From Candidatus Latescibacterota bacterium (GTDB lineage Bacteria; Latescibacterota; UBA2968), in contig JAJEDY010000024.1 in the NCBI GenBank assembly GCA_022821275.1, positions 29,432 to 93,431 on the forward strand: a stretch of 64,000 nt of DNA. The letters run 5' to 3'. The position numbers and the translations under genes were made by a program. The notes under the pieces are model-generated. The model saw only the letters and a program-made list of their open reading frames with translations. It was not told the origin of the DNA and made no database searches. Below are positions 37,815 through 47,562 of the stretch, piece after piece. The stretch's first letter is position 1. Each line of letters starts with the position of its first letter.

Positions 37815-39458
37815 TCACGTTTTGCGATAAACTGTTTTGCCTCCCACAATTGTTTCCTGTACGGCAATATCCTTTACAGCCAATGTATCCCCTGCAAATG
37901 GATCTGATTCCAAAACAACAAAGTCCGCCAGCTTGCCGACCTCAATTGACCCCTTTGCATCTTCTTCAAAGTTTTGCCAGGCGGCGTCAATTGTGATTGC
38001 CCGAAATGCCAGTTCCAAATCGATGCGCTGTGCTTCGCCCATGCACTGCCCACTGCGCGAGAGGCGGTTTACTGCGGACCAGACGGAAAAGAGAGATTTG
38101 GTCGGCGTTACTGGGGAGTCGTTGTGGATGGTAAAGCGAATTCCACGGTCAGACGCGGATTTTAATGGGCTGATTCGATGTGCGCGATCTGGGCCCAAAA
38201 AAATCGCTTCGTGGCGGTCGCCCCAGTAATAGGTGTGCTGAACAAAAAAAGAGGGTGTCACGCCCAGTGTCTGCATTTTATCGAGTTGATCTTCTCTGAC
38301 TGTTTGACAGTGCTCAATTCGATGTCGCGTATCTGTGCGGGGCGTTTTTTGTTGCGCCTGCTCATAAGCGAATAAAATATCGTCGATTGCCGCATCGCCA
38401 TTGCCGTGTATCGCAATCTGCTTGCCCGCCCGATGGGCTTCATCCACCATCTCTACCAGTGCTTCCCGGCTTCGCATCGGATAGCCGAGATACTGGGCGT
38501 CGCCCATAAATGGCTCGTGATAGGGTTTGCTCAGATAACCCGTATAGCCCTGGATTGAGCCATCCTGAAACATTTTTACCGCGCCCAACCGCAAGCGATC
38601 TGTTCCAAAGCCCGTTTTTAATCCACTCGTCTCCAGAATCGACTGTTGGCCCGGCTTGCTTTTCCCGGTCATGCAGACCACGCGCAAGGGCAGCTTGCCG
38701 CTGTCGATGGCTGTTTGCAGGCGAGCAATGTCGCGACGATTGCAGCCAGCGATTACGATTGAGGTTACGCCTTCGCGGACATATTCATTTACTGCGATCT
38801 CCAATCCTTCAAACCACTGGGCTTCGTTCAATGGGGGGATCAGATTTCTCACCGGACGCATTGCGGTCTCTTCCAAAACACCGTCCGGCTCGCCCGTGAT
38901 GAGGTCCTTGCGAATCACGCCGCCCGTTGGATTGGGCGTATCGGAATGGACGCCAGCGCGTTCTAATGCGCGTGTATTTGCCGATGCAAAATGGCCCGAG
39001 GTGTGGACAATGCATATCGGGTGGATCTGCGAAGCTCGATCCAGGTCTGCTCGTGTCGGGTGCCGTTTTTCTGCCAGTAAGGTATCGTCGTAGCCTCTGC
39101 CCAATACCCACTGGCCTTCTGGTGTTCCTTTGGCGCGTTCTGTCAATAACTGTACGATATCATCGATCTTTTCCACGGATCCCATTGGCGGGGAATTGCA
39201 ATTTACCGAAGAAACAGCTACGACTCCTGCGCTTGGGAAATGTCCATGTGTATCGTAAAATCCGGGTAGCATGGTTTTCCCCACGAGGTCGGTACGCTCG
39301 GTGTCAGGGCCTGCAAGTCCGATAATTTCACGGTCAGATCCCACAGCACAAATAGATCCATTCAGTATGGCAACGGCGGTCCCGCTGCAGTCGGCCATGG
39401 TGATCAGGTTGCCATTGTAAAATATCCTGTCTGGCTGAAGGTTCTGAATGGTTTTCAT
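37815..39458 (-). CDS. YtcJ-like metal-dependent amidohydrolase
   Basis: A 547-residue amidohydrolase (family 3). The N-terminal composite beta domain leads to TMLPGFYDTHGHFPSAG, where HGH takes the place of the usual HxH metal pair. Further ligands are suggested by CIVHTSGHFA, QIAIHGNGDAAIDDI and RIEHCQTV, and the closing Asp by FTIHNDSPVTP. YtcJ-type enzymes hydrolyse N-acyl or cyclic amide bonds of varied substrates. It is last in a three-gene minus run with a sialidase-like protein and a beta-helix protein. Confidence 0.85.
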   Translation of the reverse strand: MKTIQNLQPDRIFYNGNLITMADCSGTAVAILNGSICAVGSDREIIGLAGPDTERTDLVGKTMLPGFYDTHGHFPSAGVVAVSSVNCNSPPMGSVEKIDDIVQLLTERAKGTPEGQWVLGRGYDDTLLAEKRHPTRADLDRASQIHPICIVHTSGHFASANTRALERAGVHSDTPNPTGGVIRKDLITGEPDGVLEETAMRPVRNLIPPLNEAQWFEGLEIAVNEYVREGVTSIVIAGCNRRDIARLQTAIDSGKLPLRVVCMTGKSKPGQQSILETSGLKTGFGTDRLRLGAVKMFQDGSIQGYTGYLSKPYHEPFMGDAQYLGYPMRSREALVEMVDEAHRAGKQIAIHGNGDAAIDDILFAYEQAQQKTPRTDTRHRIEHCQTVREDQLDKMQTLGVTPSFFVQHTYYWGDRHEAIFLGPDRAHRISPLKSASDRGIRFTIHNDSPVTPTKSLFSVWSAVNRLSRSGQCMGEAQRIDLELAFRAITIDAAWQNFEEDAKGSIEVGKLADFVVLESDPFAGDTLAVKDIAVQETIVGGKTVYRKT

Positions 39459-39475
39459 TATTTTCTCCTCAAGTG

Positions 39476-40591
39476 CTACTCTTCCTCGTTTAAGGGCGGA
39501 TCGTCTATCGTTCGGTCTCTGAAATTTTCAATTCGGTGAAATGTCAAATAGTTCGCATCATGCCCGTTGTGCGCGCCTCCCAGGCCATCGTCATAGGCTG
39601 TGCGAGATGCCACGACGATATCGTTTTTTTCAAATTGCCAGTCAACGTATTGAAATGCGTGTTTCTCAGGATCGGGATGGTGCAGGATCACGGATTCGAT
39701 TCTCCAGGTTTGTAAATCGGCAGATGATGTCAAGACCAGTGTATTTCGGTATGCTGGCGGATTGGTCTGTTTGCATCCCAGCGACCAATAGTGCTGTGTT
39801 TGGTCGTCAAATCGAATTGTGAATTTTACACCGCCACCCGGAAAATCGATCAGGTCTTTATCCCGATTGTGCGTCAATGTTTTGCCATTTTCTGAGATGT
39901 GCAAAACAGCCGCTTTATCGCTTCCCGCCTGTATCTCTTCGGGAGATACATTTCTCATGTTTGACCGCAAGATGTTGACCAGTTTGTTATCTGGCGTGAT
40001 CACGATATTGCCTTCAATCCATTGTGAACTTGACCAGAAGTGTTGATACGCTTCGCTAAATCGCCAATTTTTAGCTTGAAGTAGATCTGCATCTTCGGGT
40101 ACGGAAAGGACCTGCGCTTTCCACTCTTCTCGCGGACCATGTGCCAATTCATAAGCGCGCCAGAGATATCCATTGTGGGCGACGACGGGCATTGGGGCAC
40201 AGTGATAGCGATCCTCGGTGGAGATTTGTCCAGTGTGTTTGTCTTTTGGTACTGTCCAGGTTTCACCCCCGTCAGTAGATCGCCGAATTACGGCATAGCC
40301 ATATTCGCGGCTTGTGCCGAGCAGATAGAGATCGCCTTTGTGCAAAAACAGATTGGACCACCATTGGCCAACCTGTTCGGATATTCGAGTCCAGGTTTCG
40401 CCTTTGTCGCGCGAACGAAATACGGCCATGCGGTCGTAATTTGTGCCCGGTCCAAAAAGATCATAGGATGCGATATAATCGCCGTTGGGCATGATGACGA
40501 TGCTCGGGCTGCCCAGGTATTGTTTTGTGCTGGCGGGGCTGTGATCAATCACGACGCCAGGTACTTTTGAGTGGTCGGGTTTTAAAGACAA
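39476..40591 (-). CDS. Sialidase-like BNR/Asp-box repeat protein
   Basis: A 371-residue beta-propeller. Asp-box motifs are visible as RSRDKGETWTRI and RSTDGGETWTVP, with a degraded HISENGKTLT later. The N-terminal SPSIVIMPNGDYIASYD is typical of bacterial exo-sialidase/BNR proteins. There is no signal peptide, so it would be cytoplasmic or exported by another route. The sialidase Tyr-Glu pair and arginine triad cannot be assigned confidently, so neuraminidase activity is not claimed. Confidence 0.75.
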   Translation of the reverse strand: MSLKPDHSKVPGVVIDHSPASTKQYLGSPSIVIMPNGDYIASYDLFGPGTNYDRMAVFRSRDKGETWTRISEQVGQWWSNLFLHKGDLYLLGTSREYGYAVIRRSTDGGETWTVPKDKHTGQISTEDRYHCAPMPVVAHNGYLWRAYELAHGPREEWKAQVLSVPEDADLLQAKNWRFSEAYQHFWSSSQWIEGNIVITPDNKLVNILRSNMRNVSPEEIQAGSDKAAVLHISENGKTLTHNRDKDLIDFPGGGVKFTIRFDDQTQHYWSLGCKQTNPPAYRNTLVLTSSADLQTWRIESVILHHPDPEKHAFQYVDWQFEKNDIVVASRTAYDDGLGGAHNGHDANYLTFHRIENFRDRTIDDPPLNEEE

Positions 40592-40601
40592 GTTTACCTC
40601 C

Positions 40602-41981
40602 TCAGTTATCCATCCGATTATGGCTAACTTGAACGCCAGCCGTTTCGTCTATGGATAGTGCCCCTGTTGTTCCATTTCCGATTCGGTTGTTGCTCAACAA
40701 ATTGCCAGTGCCTATGCCGTTCCAGCGAACTGTTGAAGTGGTTTCTTTTTGTTTTCGTCTCTCCAGCAGTGTACATCCGGTGATGCTGATGTCGTCGGAG
40801 TCGAATATGTATATCGCGCTGGGATAGCCGTCCAATATCTGACAGCCGTTTATGGTGAGTCGGGCGCAGCGGATGATTTCCAACAGGCCCTGGCGATCAT
40901 CCGCGTTTTCATCTCGTCCGCTTTGGAATTCGTGAAGCGTTGTTCCGCTCAAGACACTATCTGTGCTGTTTATAAATTGAATGCCAGTGCGGCGCGAGGG
41001 ACCATAATCGGGATTGTGGTCAAAGCTATTGCTGCCGACTACGATATTTTGGGCGTGTTCTACCAGGAGGTTTCGGCTGAATCCATTGTAGATCGCGTTT
41101 CCCGAGATGGCGACACCTCTGGCTGCAATGAGGTGGATGTTGTTTTCCTGCGAGCCGATCAAATTGCCCGCGATGGTTAACAGGCCTACCTTGTTATTCG
41201 TCTGAGGAGAGTGACCAATCATCAAGATATTCGCGCCTCCAGGCGATGACTTTGCCTGGATGGTATTGCCCGATATGGTGCCTTCTCGGACGGTGGAGAT
41301 ACCATCGCTGGTGTCGATCCAGATATCCGCTGATCGGTCCGCTTCTTCGTCGTAGTTGTATTCGATGTCGTTGCCAGTGATTTGCAAGTTGCGAATTTGC
41401 GATCCGATGATTTTGATGCCTCCGCGTTTGCAATAGCTTATGTGGGAACCAGTTACGATGATTTGATGCAGATCTACATGATCGAGGAAGATGCCTACGC
41501 CGCGGTTGTCGTGTAGATGACAGTGGGAGATAAGGACGTTTCGGGCGCGGTCGCGTATGTGGATGGCGTGGTTTAGCTTCCGCAAGAGTACGCCTTCAAA
41601 GGTCGCTTGCATGGTGCCTGTTAGCAAGAAGCCATCTGCTTCGGGGTGTTTGCCTTCTATCTCCAGGTTTGATATTGTGGGCATTCTTTCGTGGGTCCAG
41701 ACGCGAGGTTCAAAGGTTTTGGGATCGGCGGAGCGCACATGTGTGCCGGTGATTTGAAATGCGGGTCCTGCACTATCCATGAGGATTTTCGCCGCGCCTC
41801 CCGATCCGTCTATGCTCATCCGCCCGCTGTCGGCCAATTGCACATTGATAGTGTGCGTAATGAGATAGTCGCCTTTTGGAAATTGCAGGGTTCCGTCTCC
41901 TTTTGCCAGCGCGTCTTCAATCGCTTTGGTATCGTCTGAGATCCCATCTCCTCTGGCTCCAAAATCTCGCACATTGCTCAT
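40602..41981 (-). CDS. Right-handed parallel beta-helix protein (pectate-lyase-3-like)
   Basis: A 459-residue beta-helix. It starts with the Pectate_lyase_3 signature VRDFGARGDGISDDTKAIED and FPKGDYLITHTINV. Many repeated coils follow with Asn/Ile ladders (ISGNTIQ, ITGNDIEYN, VSHNRM). Such folds host polysaccharide lyases, GH28 hydrolases and mannuronan epimerases. No catalytic set is evident. It shares an operon with the sialidase-like protein, 10 bp apart, which fits glycan handling. Confidence 0.8.
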   Translation of the reverse strand: MSNVRDFGARGDGISDDTKAIEDALAKGDGTLQFPKGDYLITHTINVQLADSGRMSIDGSGGAAKILMDSAGPAFQITGTHVRSADPKTFEPRVWTHERMPTISNLEIEGKHPEADGFLLTGTMQATFEGVLLRKLNHAIHIRDRARNVLISHCHLHDNRGVGIFLDHVDLHQIIVTGSHISYCKRGGIKIIGSQIRNLQITGNDIEYNYDEEADRSADIWIDTSDGISTVREGTISGNTIQAKSSPGGANILMIGHSPQTNNKVGLLTIAGNLIGSQENNIHLIAARGVAISGNAIYNGFSRNLLVEHAQNIVVGSNSFDHNPDYGPSRRTGIQFINSTDSVLSGTTLHEFQSGRDENADDRQGLLEIIRCARLTINGCQILDGYPSAIYIFDSDDISITGCTLLERRKQKETTSTVRWNGIGTGNLLSNNRIGNGTTGALSIDETAGVQVSHNRMDN

Positions 41982-42166
41982 GGTTTACGCCCCTTCTGGT
42001 GTTTGGTGATTTGCAGTATCAGGCATCATATACAGAGAATTGTTCTCTGTCAAGCAGGGTCGTTTCGCGGGACTGGGCGTTTTTCAGTTGCTTCTGGTGA
42101 ATCCCGGTGATAGTTTGGCAGTCAATCCAATCACACAAGCTGTCCAATTTCCGAGGAGGTCACGCC

Positions 42167-42988
42167 GTGAATCCTCTCACTTCGTTTGACGACGCGCACC
42201 ACGAGCAGTTTATGGCTGAGGGATATCTGCGCCTGGGGCATCTCCTGTCGCCTGGAGAACTGGCCGCCCTGCAGCAGCGCATTGACGATATTATGCTGGG
42301 TCGCGTCCGCTATGGGAATATGCGCTTTCAGCTCAATCCCAAAACGCCTGATGTCAGAATGGATCGCACTCTGGGGAATCAGGAGCAGACGCTCCATTAT
42401 CGACGTATTGATGATCTGGAACAAGATCCGCTTTTTCTCACTTATATGCAGCATTCTCTCATCCGCCAGATTACCCGTCGCTATATCGGCGAAAATGTTT
42501 CGGTTTTTCGCTCTATGTTTATGAATAAGCCCGCTGAGAGTGGCACGATTTTGCCCTGGCATCAGGATATCGGCGTGGGCTGGGGCATTGATACCAATCC
42601 GATTATCACTGTGTGGACCGGGCTGGATGCAGCTACTGTTGCCAGTGGCTGTATGCAGATTGTGCCGGGTAGCAATAATCTGGGTATTCTAAACGAGCGG
42701 CACTATACCTCAGAAGAGGATCAAGCGAAGTACACTCAGCCCAAGGATGTGATTGATCTGGAGACAGAGGCAGGGGAGGCTGTTTTGCTGCACAATTTTT
42801 TGCTCCACCGTTCGGCTCTCAATTCGACTCCGTCGCCCCGGAGGGCTTTTAGCGCGACTTATATGGATGCGCGTACGCGTTCACTGAAGACTGGTCTGAC
42901 GTTTCCTCGACTTTTTGGAGAAGGTGCGCTCAACCCAGCGACTGTGTCGGGAAAAGCGTCCGATCAGGTGCAGGTTTTCCACGGTTGA
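42167..42988 (+). CDS. Phytanoyl-CoA dioxygenase family protein
   Basis: A 273-residue Fe(II)/2-oxoglutarate oxygenase with the intact triad: HQD in TILPWHQDIGVGW and the distal His in LLHNFLLHRSALNSTPSPRR. The GCMQIVPGSNNLG turn is conserved. The start is GTG 42167, 7 nt after GAGGAGG. An upstream in-frame start would include the ribosome site. It is divergent from the beta-helix gene and ends near a bidirectional terminator, so it is probably monocistronic. Substrate unknown. Confidence 0.85.
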   Translation: MNPLTSFDDAHHEQFMAEGYLRLGHLLSPGELAALQQRIDDIMLGRVRYGNMRFQLNPKTPDVRMDRTLGNQEQTLHYRRIDDLEQDPLFLTYMQHSLIRQITRRYIGENVSVFRSMFMNKPAESGTILPWHQDIGVGWGIDTNPIITVWTGLDAATVASGCMQIVPGSNNLGILNERHYTSEEDQAKYTQPKDVIDLETEAGEAVLLHNFLLHRSALNSTPSPRRAFSATYMDARTRSLKTGLTFPRLFGEGALNPATVSGKASDQVQVFHG

Positions 42989-43006
42989 GGTCGTTGCTAA
43001 TGACTC

Positions 43007-43039
43007 AAAAAAGCCGACGTTTGTGCGTCAGCTTTTTTA
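43007..43039. terminator. Bidirectional terminator
   Basis: AAAAAAGC(C)GACG paired with CGTC(A)GCTTTTTT; A-run on one side and T-run on the other, between converging genes. Confidence 0.8.
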
Positions 43040-43045
43040 TTAGGA

Positions 43046-43948
43046 CTAAGGAATGGGTTCGCCATGTTCGGCAGTGCGTTGGGCGTATTGTTCGCGCAGG
43101 TGGTTGGTGATGGGACCGGGTTTGCCGTTGCCGATGGTGCGCCCATCCACTTCGAGGATGGGCGAGAGTTCGCCCATAGTGCCTGTGGTGAAGCCTTCAT
43201 CTGCTGTATAGACTTCGGTAAGCGATAGGTTGCGCTCGGTAACTTCGATGCCCAGATTGCGTGTGAGGTCAATTACGACACCTCTTGTAATGCCGGGCAA
43301 GCAGGAATCCGCATGGGGCGTGATGAGCGCTCCTTTTTTTATAATGAAGATATTGGTGGCATTGGTTTCGGAAACATAGCCGAAGATGTCGAGCATGATC
43401 GCGTCATCAACGCCTGCGACATTGGCCTCGATTTTGGCGAGGATGTTGTTGATCAAATTGTTGTGATGGATTTTGGAGTCGATGCACATGGGCGGATTGC
43501 GGCGAACAGAGGCGGTGATCAGGGAGATGCCTTCAGAGGAATAAACAGGGGGTTTCCACTCTGGTAGCACAATGAGGCAGGAGCCGTATTGATTAAAGTG
43601 TGGACTCATGCCCGATGAGGTTTTTTTCCCGCGCGTGAGCGTGAGCCGGATATGTACCTCATCGCGCATGTTGTTGGCTTTGAGGGTTTCAAAGATGGCG
43701 GTTTTGATCGCTTCACGAGAGGGGATATCCGCGAAAGCCATGGCTTTTGCAGAGTCGAATAGGCGGTCGAGGTGTGCGTCGAGTTGGAATATTTTGCCGT
43801 TGTACACGCGCAGGCCCTCCCACACGGCATCGCCGCCTTGAACCGCGCTGTCAAAGACGGATATTTTGGCGTCTTCGCGCGGGAGCAGTTCGCCGCCGAT
43901 GTAGATGAGGATGTTTTCGTTTCGCGGGTCGGGTAATTGGATAGACAC
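43046..43948 (-). CDS. Class IV PLP aminotransferase (branched-chain/D-amino-acid type)
   Basis: A 300-residue fold-type IV aminotransferase. The N-terminal ISVFDSAVQGGDAVWEGLRV and HLDRLFDSAKAM are typical. The PLP lysine is in DSKIHHNNLINNILA. The PLP-phosphate loops are VSETNATNIFII and TTGTMGELSPI. IlvE-like proteins and D-amino-acid transaminases share this pattern, so amino-acid specificity is open. It follows a sulfotransferase gene by 11 bp and an amine oxidase gene before that, suggesting a small amine or amino-acid pathway. Confidence 0.85.
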   Translation of the reverse strand: MSIQLPDPRNENILIYIGGELLPREDAKISVFDSAVQGGDAVWEGLRVYNGKIFQLDAHLDRLFDSAKAMAFADIPSREAIKTAIFETLKANNMRDEVHIRLTLTRGKKTSSGMSPHFNQYGSCLIVLPEWKPPVYSSEGISLITASVRRNPPMCIDSKIHHNNLINNILAKIEANVAGVDDAIMLDIFGYVSETNATNIFIIKKGALITPHADSCLPGITRGVVIDLTRNLGIEVTERNLSLTEVYTADEGFTTGTMGELSPILEVDGRTIGNGKPGPITNHLREQYAQRTAEHGEPIP

Positions 43949-43959
43949 GGGTTCTCCGT

Positions 43960-44691
43960 TTATTCAGCCTTGATGGCATGTGCATAAAGCTGGTCGTAAT
44001 AGGGTTGACATTCTCTGAGGAGCGGTCGCAAGCGATCGGGAAAGGGTTCGGTTTTGGGGAGATAGGGCTGAAAGCCAGTGGATTTGTGGACGTTGTGATA
44101 CCAGTGTTTCGCCCATATTCCGTCTTCGGGGCGAGGCTCGGCTTTCCAGGTGAGCATTGCGGGTTCAAAGGGTATGTTCAGGGCGTCGCAGAGTTTTGTG
44201 AGGACATGCCGTGGATTTTTAAGGAGTTCTCGAGAATCGAGTACGGGGAATTTTTGACCTATGGCGTGAAACTCGTCCAGAAGTTGGGCTTGCATTTTGT
44301 AGCCTGTGTCGCGCAAGGTGGGGATTTTGAGCTGGTTGACGAGCGAGGGCAGCATGTCAATGGGGTCGCGCGTGAGCAGGACATTGTGGGTGTGTGCTAA
44401 AAAGTCACGGCTGATTTCGACGAGGTGGTGAGCCATCTGCTTCATAAAGAGCACGGGGCGATCACATGGACCGAGGATGATGTCGCGAGTGACGTTTTCG
44501 CCATTGCATTCCATAGCGGCTATGACTTCATTTGCGCCCGGGTGTTTGGCATTAGACACGCGCAGATAATGGCCGTAGAGGGGTTCGTCGATTACGCGGG
44601 TGTCTGACCGCTGTGCGAATGAGTACATAAGGGCGGTTGAGACATTGCGGGGACCGCTCCACATGTTTAGACGCAGAATATCGGCAGGCAT
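43960..44691 (-). CDS. Sulfotransferase-like P-loop protein
   Basis: A 243-residue protein with the PAPS-binding-type loop at the start (LNMWSGPRNVSTALMYSFAQ) and the second site LLTRDPIDMLPSL (Arg and the helix following). The order resembles a family found next to, or fused with, class IV aminotransferases in other organisms, including plants. Whether it transfers sulfate or has another phosphate-linked role is not known. It is encoded between a FAD amine oxidase gene (1-bp gap) and the aminotransferase gene. Confidence 0.7.
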   Translation of the reverse strand: MPADILRLNMWSGPRNVSTALMYSFAQRSDTRVIDEPLYGHYLRVSNAKHPGANEVIAAMECNGENVTRDIILGPCDRPVLFMKQMAHHLVEISRDFLAHTHNVLLTRDPIDMLPSLVNQLKIPTLRDTGYKMQAQLLDEFHAIGQKFPVLDSRELLKNPRHVLTKLCDALNIPFEPAMLTWKAEPRPEDGIWAKHWYHNVHKSTGFQPYLPKTEPFPDRLRPLLRECQPYYDQLYAHAIKAE

Positions 44692-44692
44692 A

Positions 44693-45865
44693 TCACATTC
44701 GGAAGACGGGGTTAAAATTGGGATCGGTGATGGCGTCGCGTTGTAGTGCGAAAGGTTCTATCGGATAATCCGTATGCCCATCAATGGCGAGTTCGCTGAG
44801 GATTTTGCCCAGGATGCCAGAGAATTTGTACGCGTGCCCGGCGCCTACGCAGACGATGATCTGGGGATGCTCGGGGAGTGTATCGATTACGAAGTGGCGA
44901 TCTTTGGGCATTGTGTAGAGACAGGTTTTGGTGTAGAGCTTTGGGCCGAGAAATCCGGGAATGTTTTCTTTGAGCCAGGCTTCCTGGCGATGTTCGCGTT
45001 CGGCGTCGGGGTCATAGGTGCGCGTATCGGTTGTTACTGCTGGGCCTGATGCGTCAATGCCGACTTTGGTGGCGACTTCGCCATAGATGGGGAATCCGTA
45101 GATGGATTCGTCGGCATGGGAGATGAAGATGGGGAATTTTCCAATGGCAAAGTCCGGCAGGTTTGGCGTGGCGTAGTATGTAACCTGTTCCTGGGTTACG
45201 GTGAGAGACAGATTCACGTTCACACTGGCGAGCAGGCGATCTGTCCAGGCACCGGCTGTGACGATGAGTTTGCGGCATGAGAAGTTGCCCTGTTTGGTTT
45301 CTACTGTGACGCCAGCATCCGTTGGGCAAATGCGCGTGACTTCACAGTTGTCTAACATGGTGGCACCGCGATAACGCGCCATGGCTACGTGGGTGGCATT
45401 TCCCCGACTTGCATCTACCAATCCAGTATCTGCCTGGTATATGCCATCGACTTCGTATTTTAAACGGAATTGCGGAAAGCGTTTCACGATTTCGTCGGCG
45501 TCAACGCGGTCATAGGGAACGCCTGTTTCATCCATCGCGTTCGTATATTTGTCGATTTCATATCGGTATGGGTGATCGACGGGTGAAAATTGGATGCTGC
45601 CCGTTTTGAAGACCATCTGGAAGCCGGATTCCTCTTCGAGCGTATGCCAGGCAGCGTACGAGGCTGGTGCCAGGCGGATATATTGGGGGTAGTAATAGGT
45701 CAGGCGGATGATGCGCGAGTGATCCTGAGAGCCGCCGTGGTGATGACCATGTTCAAATTGTTCTATGCCCAGAACGTCTTTGCTTTTTCGGCGCGAGAGC
45801 CAATACGCTGTTGCACTGCCAATGCCCCCACAACCGAGGACGATGTATTCGTAATGTGTTTTCAT
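44693..45865 (-). CDS. FAD-dependent amine oxidase, sarcosine/N-methyltryptophan oxidase type
   Basis: A 390-residue DAO-family flavoprotein. The Rossmann loop is YIVLGCGGIGSATAYWLSRR, followed by GIEQFEHGHHHGGSQDHSR. Cys315 in KTCLYTMPKDRHF fits the cysteine that holds FAD covalently in monomeric sarcosine oxidase and SolA. The C-terminal GAGHAYKFSGILGKILSELA closes the FAD site. It probably demethylates an N-methyl amino acid to formaldehyde, peroxide and the free amine, which could then feed the neighbouring aminotransferase. The substrate is not defined. Confidence 0.88.
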   Translation of the reverse strand: MKTHYEYIVLGCGGIGSATAYWLSRRKSKDVLGIEQFEHGHHHGGSQDHSRIIRLTYYYPQYIRLAPASYAAWHTLEEESGFQMVFKTGSIQFSPVDHPYRYEIDKYTNAMDETGVPYDRVDADEIVKRFPQFRLKYEVDGIYQADTGLVDASRGNATHVAMARYRGATMLDNCEVTRICPTDAGVTVETKQGNFSCRKLIVTAGAWTDRLLASVNVNLSLTVTQEQVTYYATPNLPDFAIGKFPIFISHADESIYGFPIYGEVATKVGIDASGPAVTTDTRTYDPDAEREHRQEAWLKENIPGFLGPKLYTKTCLYTMPKDRHFVIDTLPEHPQIIVCVGAGHAYKFSGILGKILSELAIDGHTDYPIEPFALQRDAITDPNFNPVFRM

Positions 45866-46026
45866 GGTCTTTGTTGTCTCTCACTATGATGGATCAAAAG
45901 CAATTGCATGTTAGGGATTTGCGATTGGGAAGTCAAGGCAGAGTTATCGCGTTTGACTTCGGTTGGATAGCGTTATATTCTAATGGTGTTGGTTGGAAGT
46001 GGGGATTTGAACAAATAGGAGGAGGT

Positions 46027-47532
46027 ATGAAAGCAGTTGTGGTGATGTTTGATTCACTAAATCGACATTTGTTGTCGCCCTATGGGTGTGACTGGACGCA
46101 TACGCCAAATTTTAAACGGCTGTCAGAGCGCACGGTGACGTTTGACAGGTCTTATGTGTGCTCAATGCCGTGTATGCCGGCCAGGCGGGATTTTCATACG
46201 GGGCGGCCCAATTTTTTGCATCGTTCGTGGGGGCCGCTGGAGCCGTTTGACGATTCGGTTCCCCGGATATTAAAGGATCATGGTGTTTCGAGTCATCTGG
46301 TGAGCGATCATCAGCATTATTGGGAAGATGGTGGGTGTACGTATCACACCCAGTATAGCACCTGGCAGTTTTTCAGGGGACAGGAAGGGGACTTGTGGAA
46401 GGGGCAGGTGGCAGATCCTTCTACGGAAAATACGTATGGACGAAATTCGGGTGAGGATCATCTATCCCGGCAGGATTTGATCAACCGGCAGTTTATGCGG
46501 CGGGAAGAAGATCAACCCCAGTCGAAGACGTTTGAGGCGGGGATTGATTTTATTCGGCGGAACTACGCGGAGGACAATTGGTTTTTGCAGATTGAAACGT
46601 TTGATCCCCACGAGCCGTTTTTTTCCCAGCGCAAGTTTAAGGATCTCTACGCCGAACATTATCGTGATTACGACGGCCCGTTGCACGATTGGCCGGACTA
46701 TGAACCGGTGAAAGAGACGCGGGAGCAGATTGAGCATATGCGGTTTGAATATGCTTCGTTGCTGTCGATGTGCGATGCGAAGCTGGGCGATGTGCTGGAT
46801 TTGATGGATGAATTGGAGATGTGGGAAGATACGTTGCTGGCGGTGTGGACCGATCACGGGTTTTTGCTGAGTGAGCACGATTGCTGGGCGAAGATGTGGA
46901 TGCCCTTTTATGAGGAGGTGGCTCATACCCCGTTTTTTGTATGGGATCCGAGGTGTGGTAAGAAAGGGGAACGGCGAGAGGCATTGGTACAGCCGTCGAT
47001 TGATCTGGGACCGACGTTGCTGGACTTTTTTGGTTTGGAGCCGACAGTGGATATGCTTGGCAAACCTCTTGGCGATGCGGTAGATAACGATACGGCGGTG
47101 CGAGAGGCAGCGGTTTTTGGGATGCACGGGCATCAGGGCAATGTGACGGATGGGCGGTATGTGTATATGCGGGCATCGGCAGATCGGGAAAATCAGCCTC
47201 TGTTTGAATATACGTTGATGCCAACCCATATCCGATCTCATTTTGCGCCAGAGGAATTGGTGGGTAAGATGGCGCTTTCCGAACCGCTCAGTTTTACCAA
47301 GGGATGTGAAGTGCTGAAGATTCACACCGGTCGGGATAGCAAGGGTTTTAGTCCCAGGTTGTTGAGAATCCATGATTTTGGGACCTTGTTATACGATTTG
47401 GAACAGGATCCAAAACAGGAAAAGCCACTGGAGGATCCGGAGGTCGAAAAACGAATGGTGGATCTGTTGATTCGGGGGATGGAAGCATGTGATGCGCCCC
47501 CGGAACAGTATGAACGGCTGGGTTTGAGGTAA
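46027..47532 (+). CDS. Sulfatase with Cys-type formylglycine motif
   Basis: A 501-residue alkaline-phosphatase-superfamily sulfatase. The active-site motif is Cys49-Met-Pro-Ala-Arg53 (CMPARRDFHTGRP), the cysteine form that is oxidised to formylglycine. Metal ligands fit VVVMFDSLNRH at the start and AVWTDHGFLLSEHD near the middle. ATG 46027 has an AGGAGGAGG site. There is no signal peptide, so it should act in the cytoplasm, unlike most secreted polysaccharide sulfatases. It begins a plus-strand run with two Gfo/Idh/MocA genes and another sulfatase-fold gene. Confidence 0.88.
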   Translation: MKAVVVMFDSLNRHLLSPYGCDWTHTPNFKRLSERTVTFDRSYVCSMPCMPARRDFHTGRPNFLHRSWGPLEPFDDSVPRILKDHGVSSHLVSDHQHYWEDGGCTYHTQYSTWQFFRGQEGDLWKGQVADPSTENTYGRNSGEDHLSRQDLINRQFMRREEDQPQSKTFEAGIDFIRRNYAEDNWFLQIETFDPHEPFFSQRKFKDLYAEHYRDYDGPLHDWPDYEPVKETREQIEHMRFEYASLLSMCDAKLGDVLDLMDELEMWEDTLLAVWTDHGFLLSEHDCWAKMWMPFYEEVAHTPFFVWDPRCGKKGERREALVQPSIDLGPTLLDFFGLEPTVDMLGKPLGDAVDNDTAVREAAVFGMHGHQGNVTDGRYVYMRASADRENQPLFEYTLMPTHIRSHFAPEELVGKMALSEPLSFTKGCEVLKIHTGRDSKGFSPRLLRIHDFGTLLYDLEQDPKQEKPLEDPEVEKRMVDLLIRGMEACDAPPEQYERLGLR

Positions 47533-47562
47533 TCTACTGATCCTTAGATAAGGAGTTGATTT

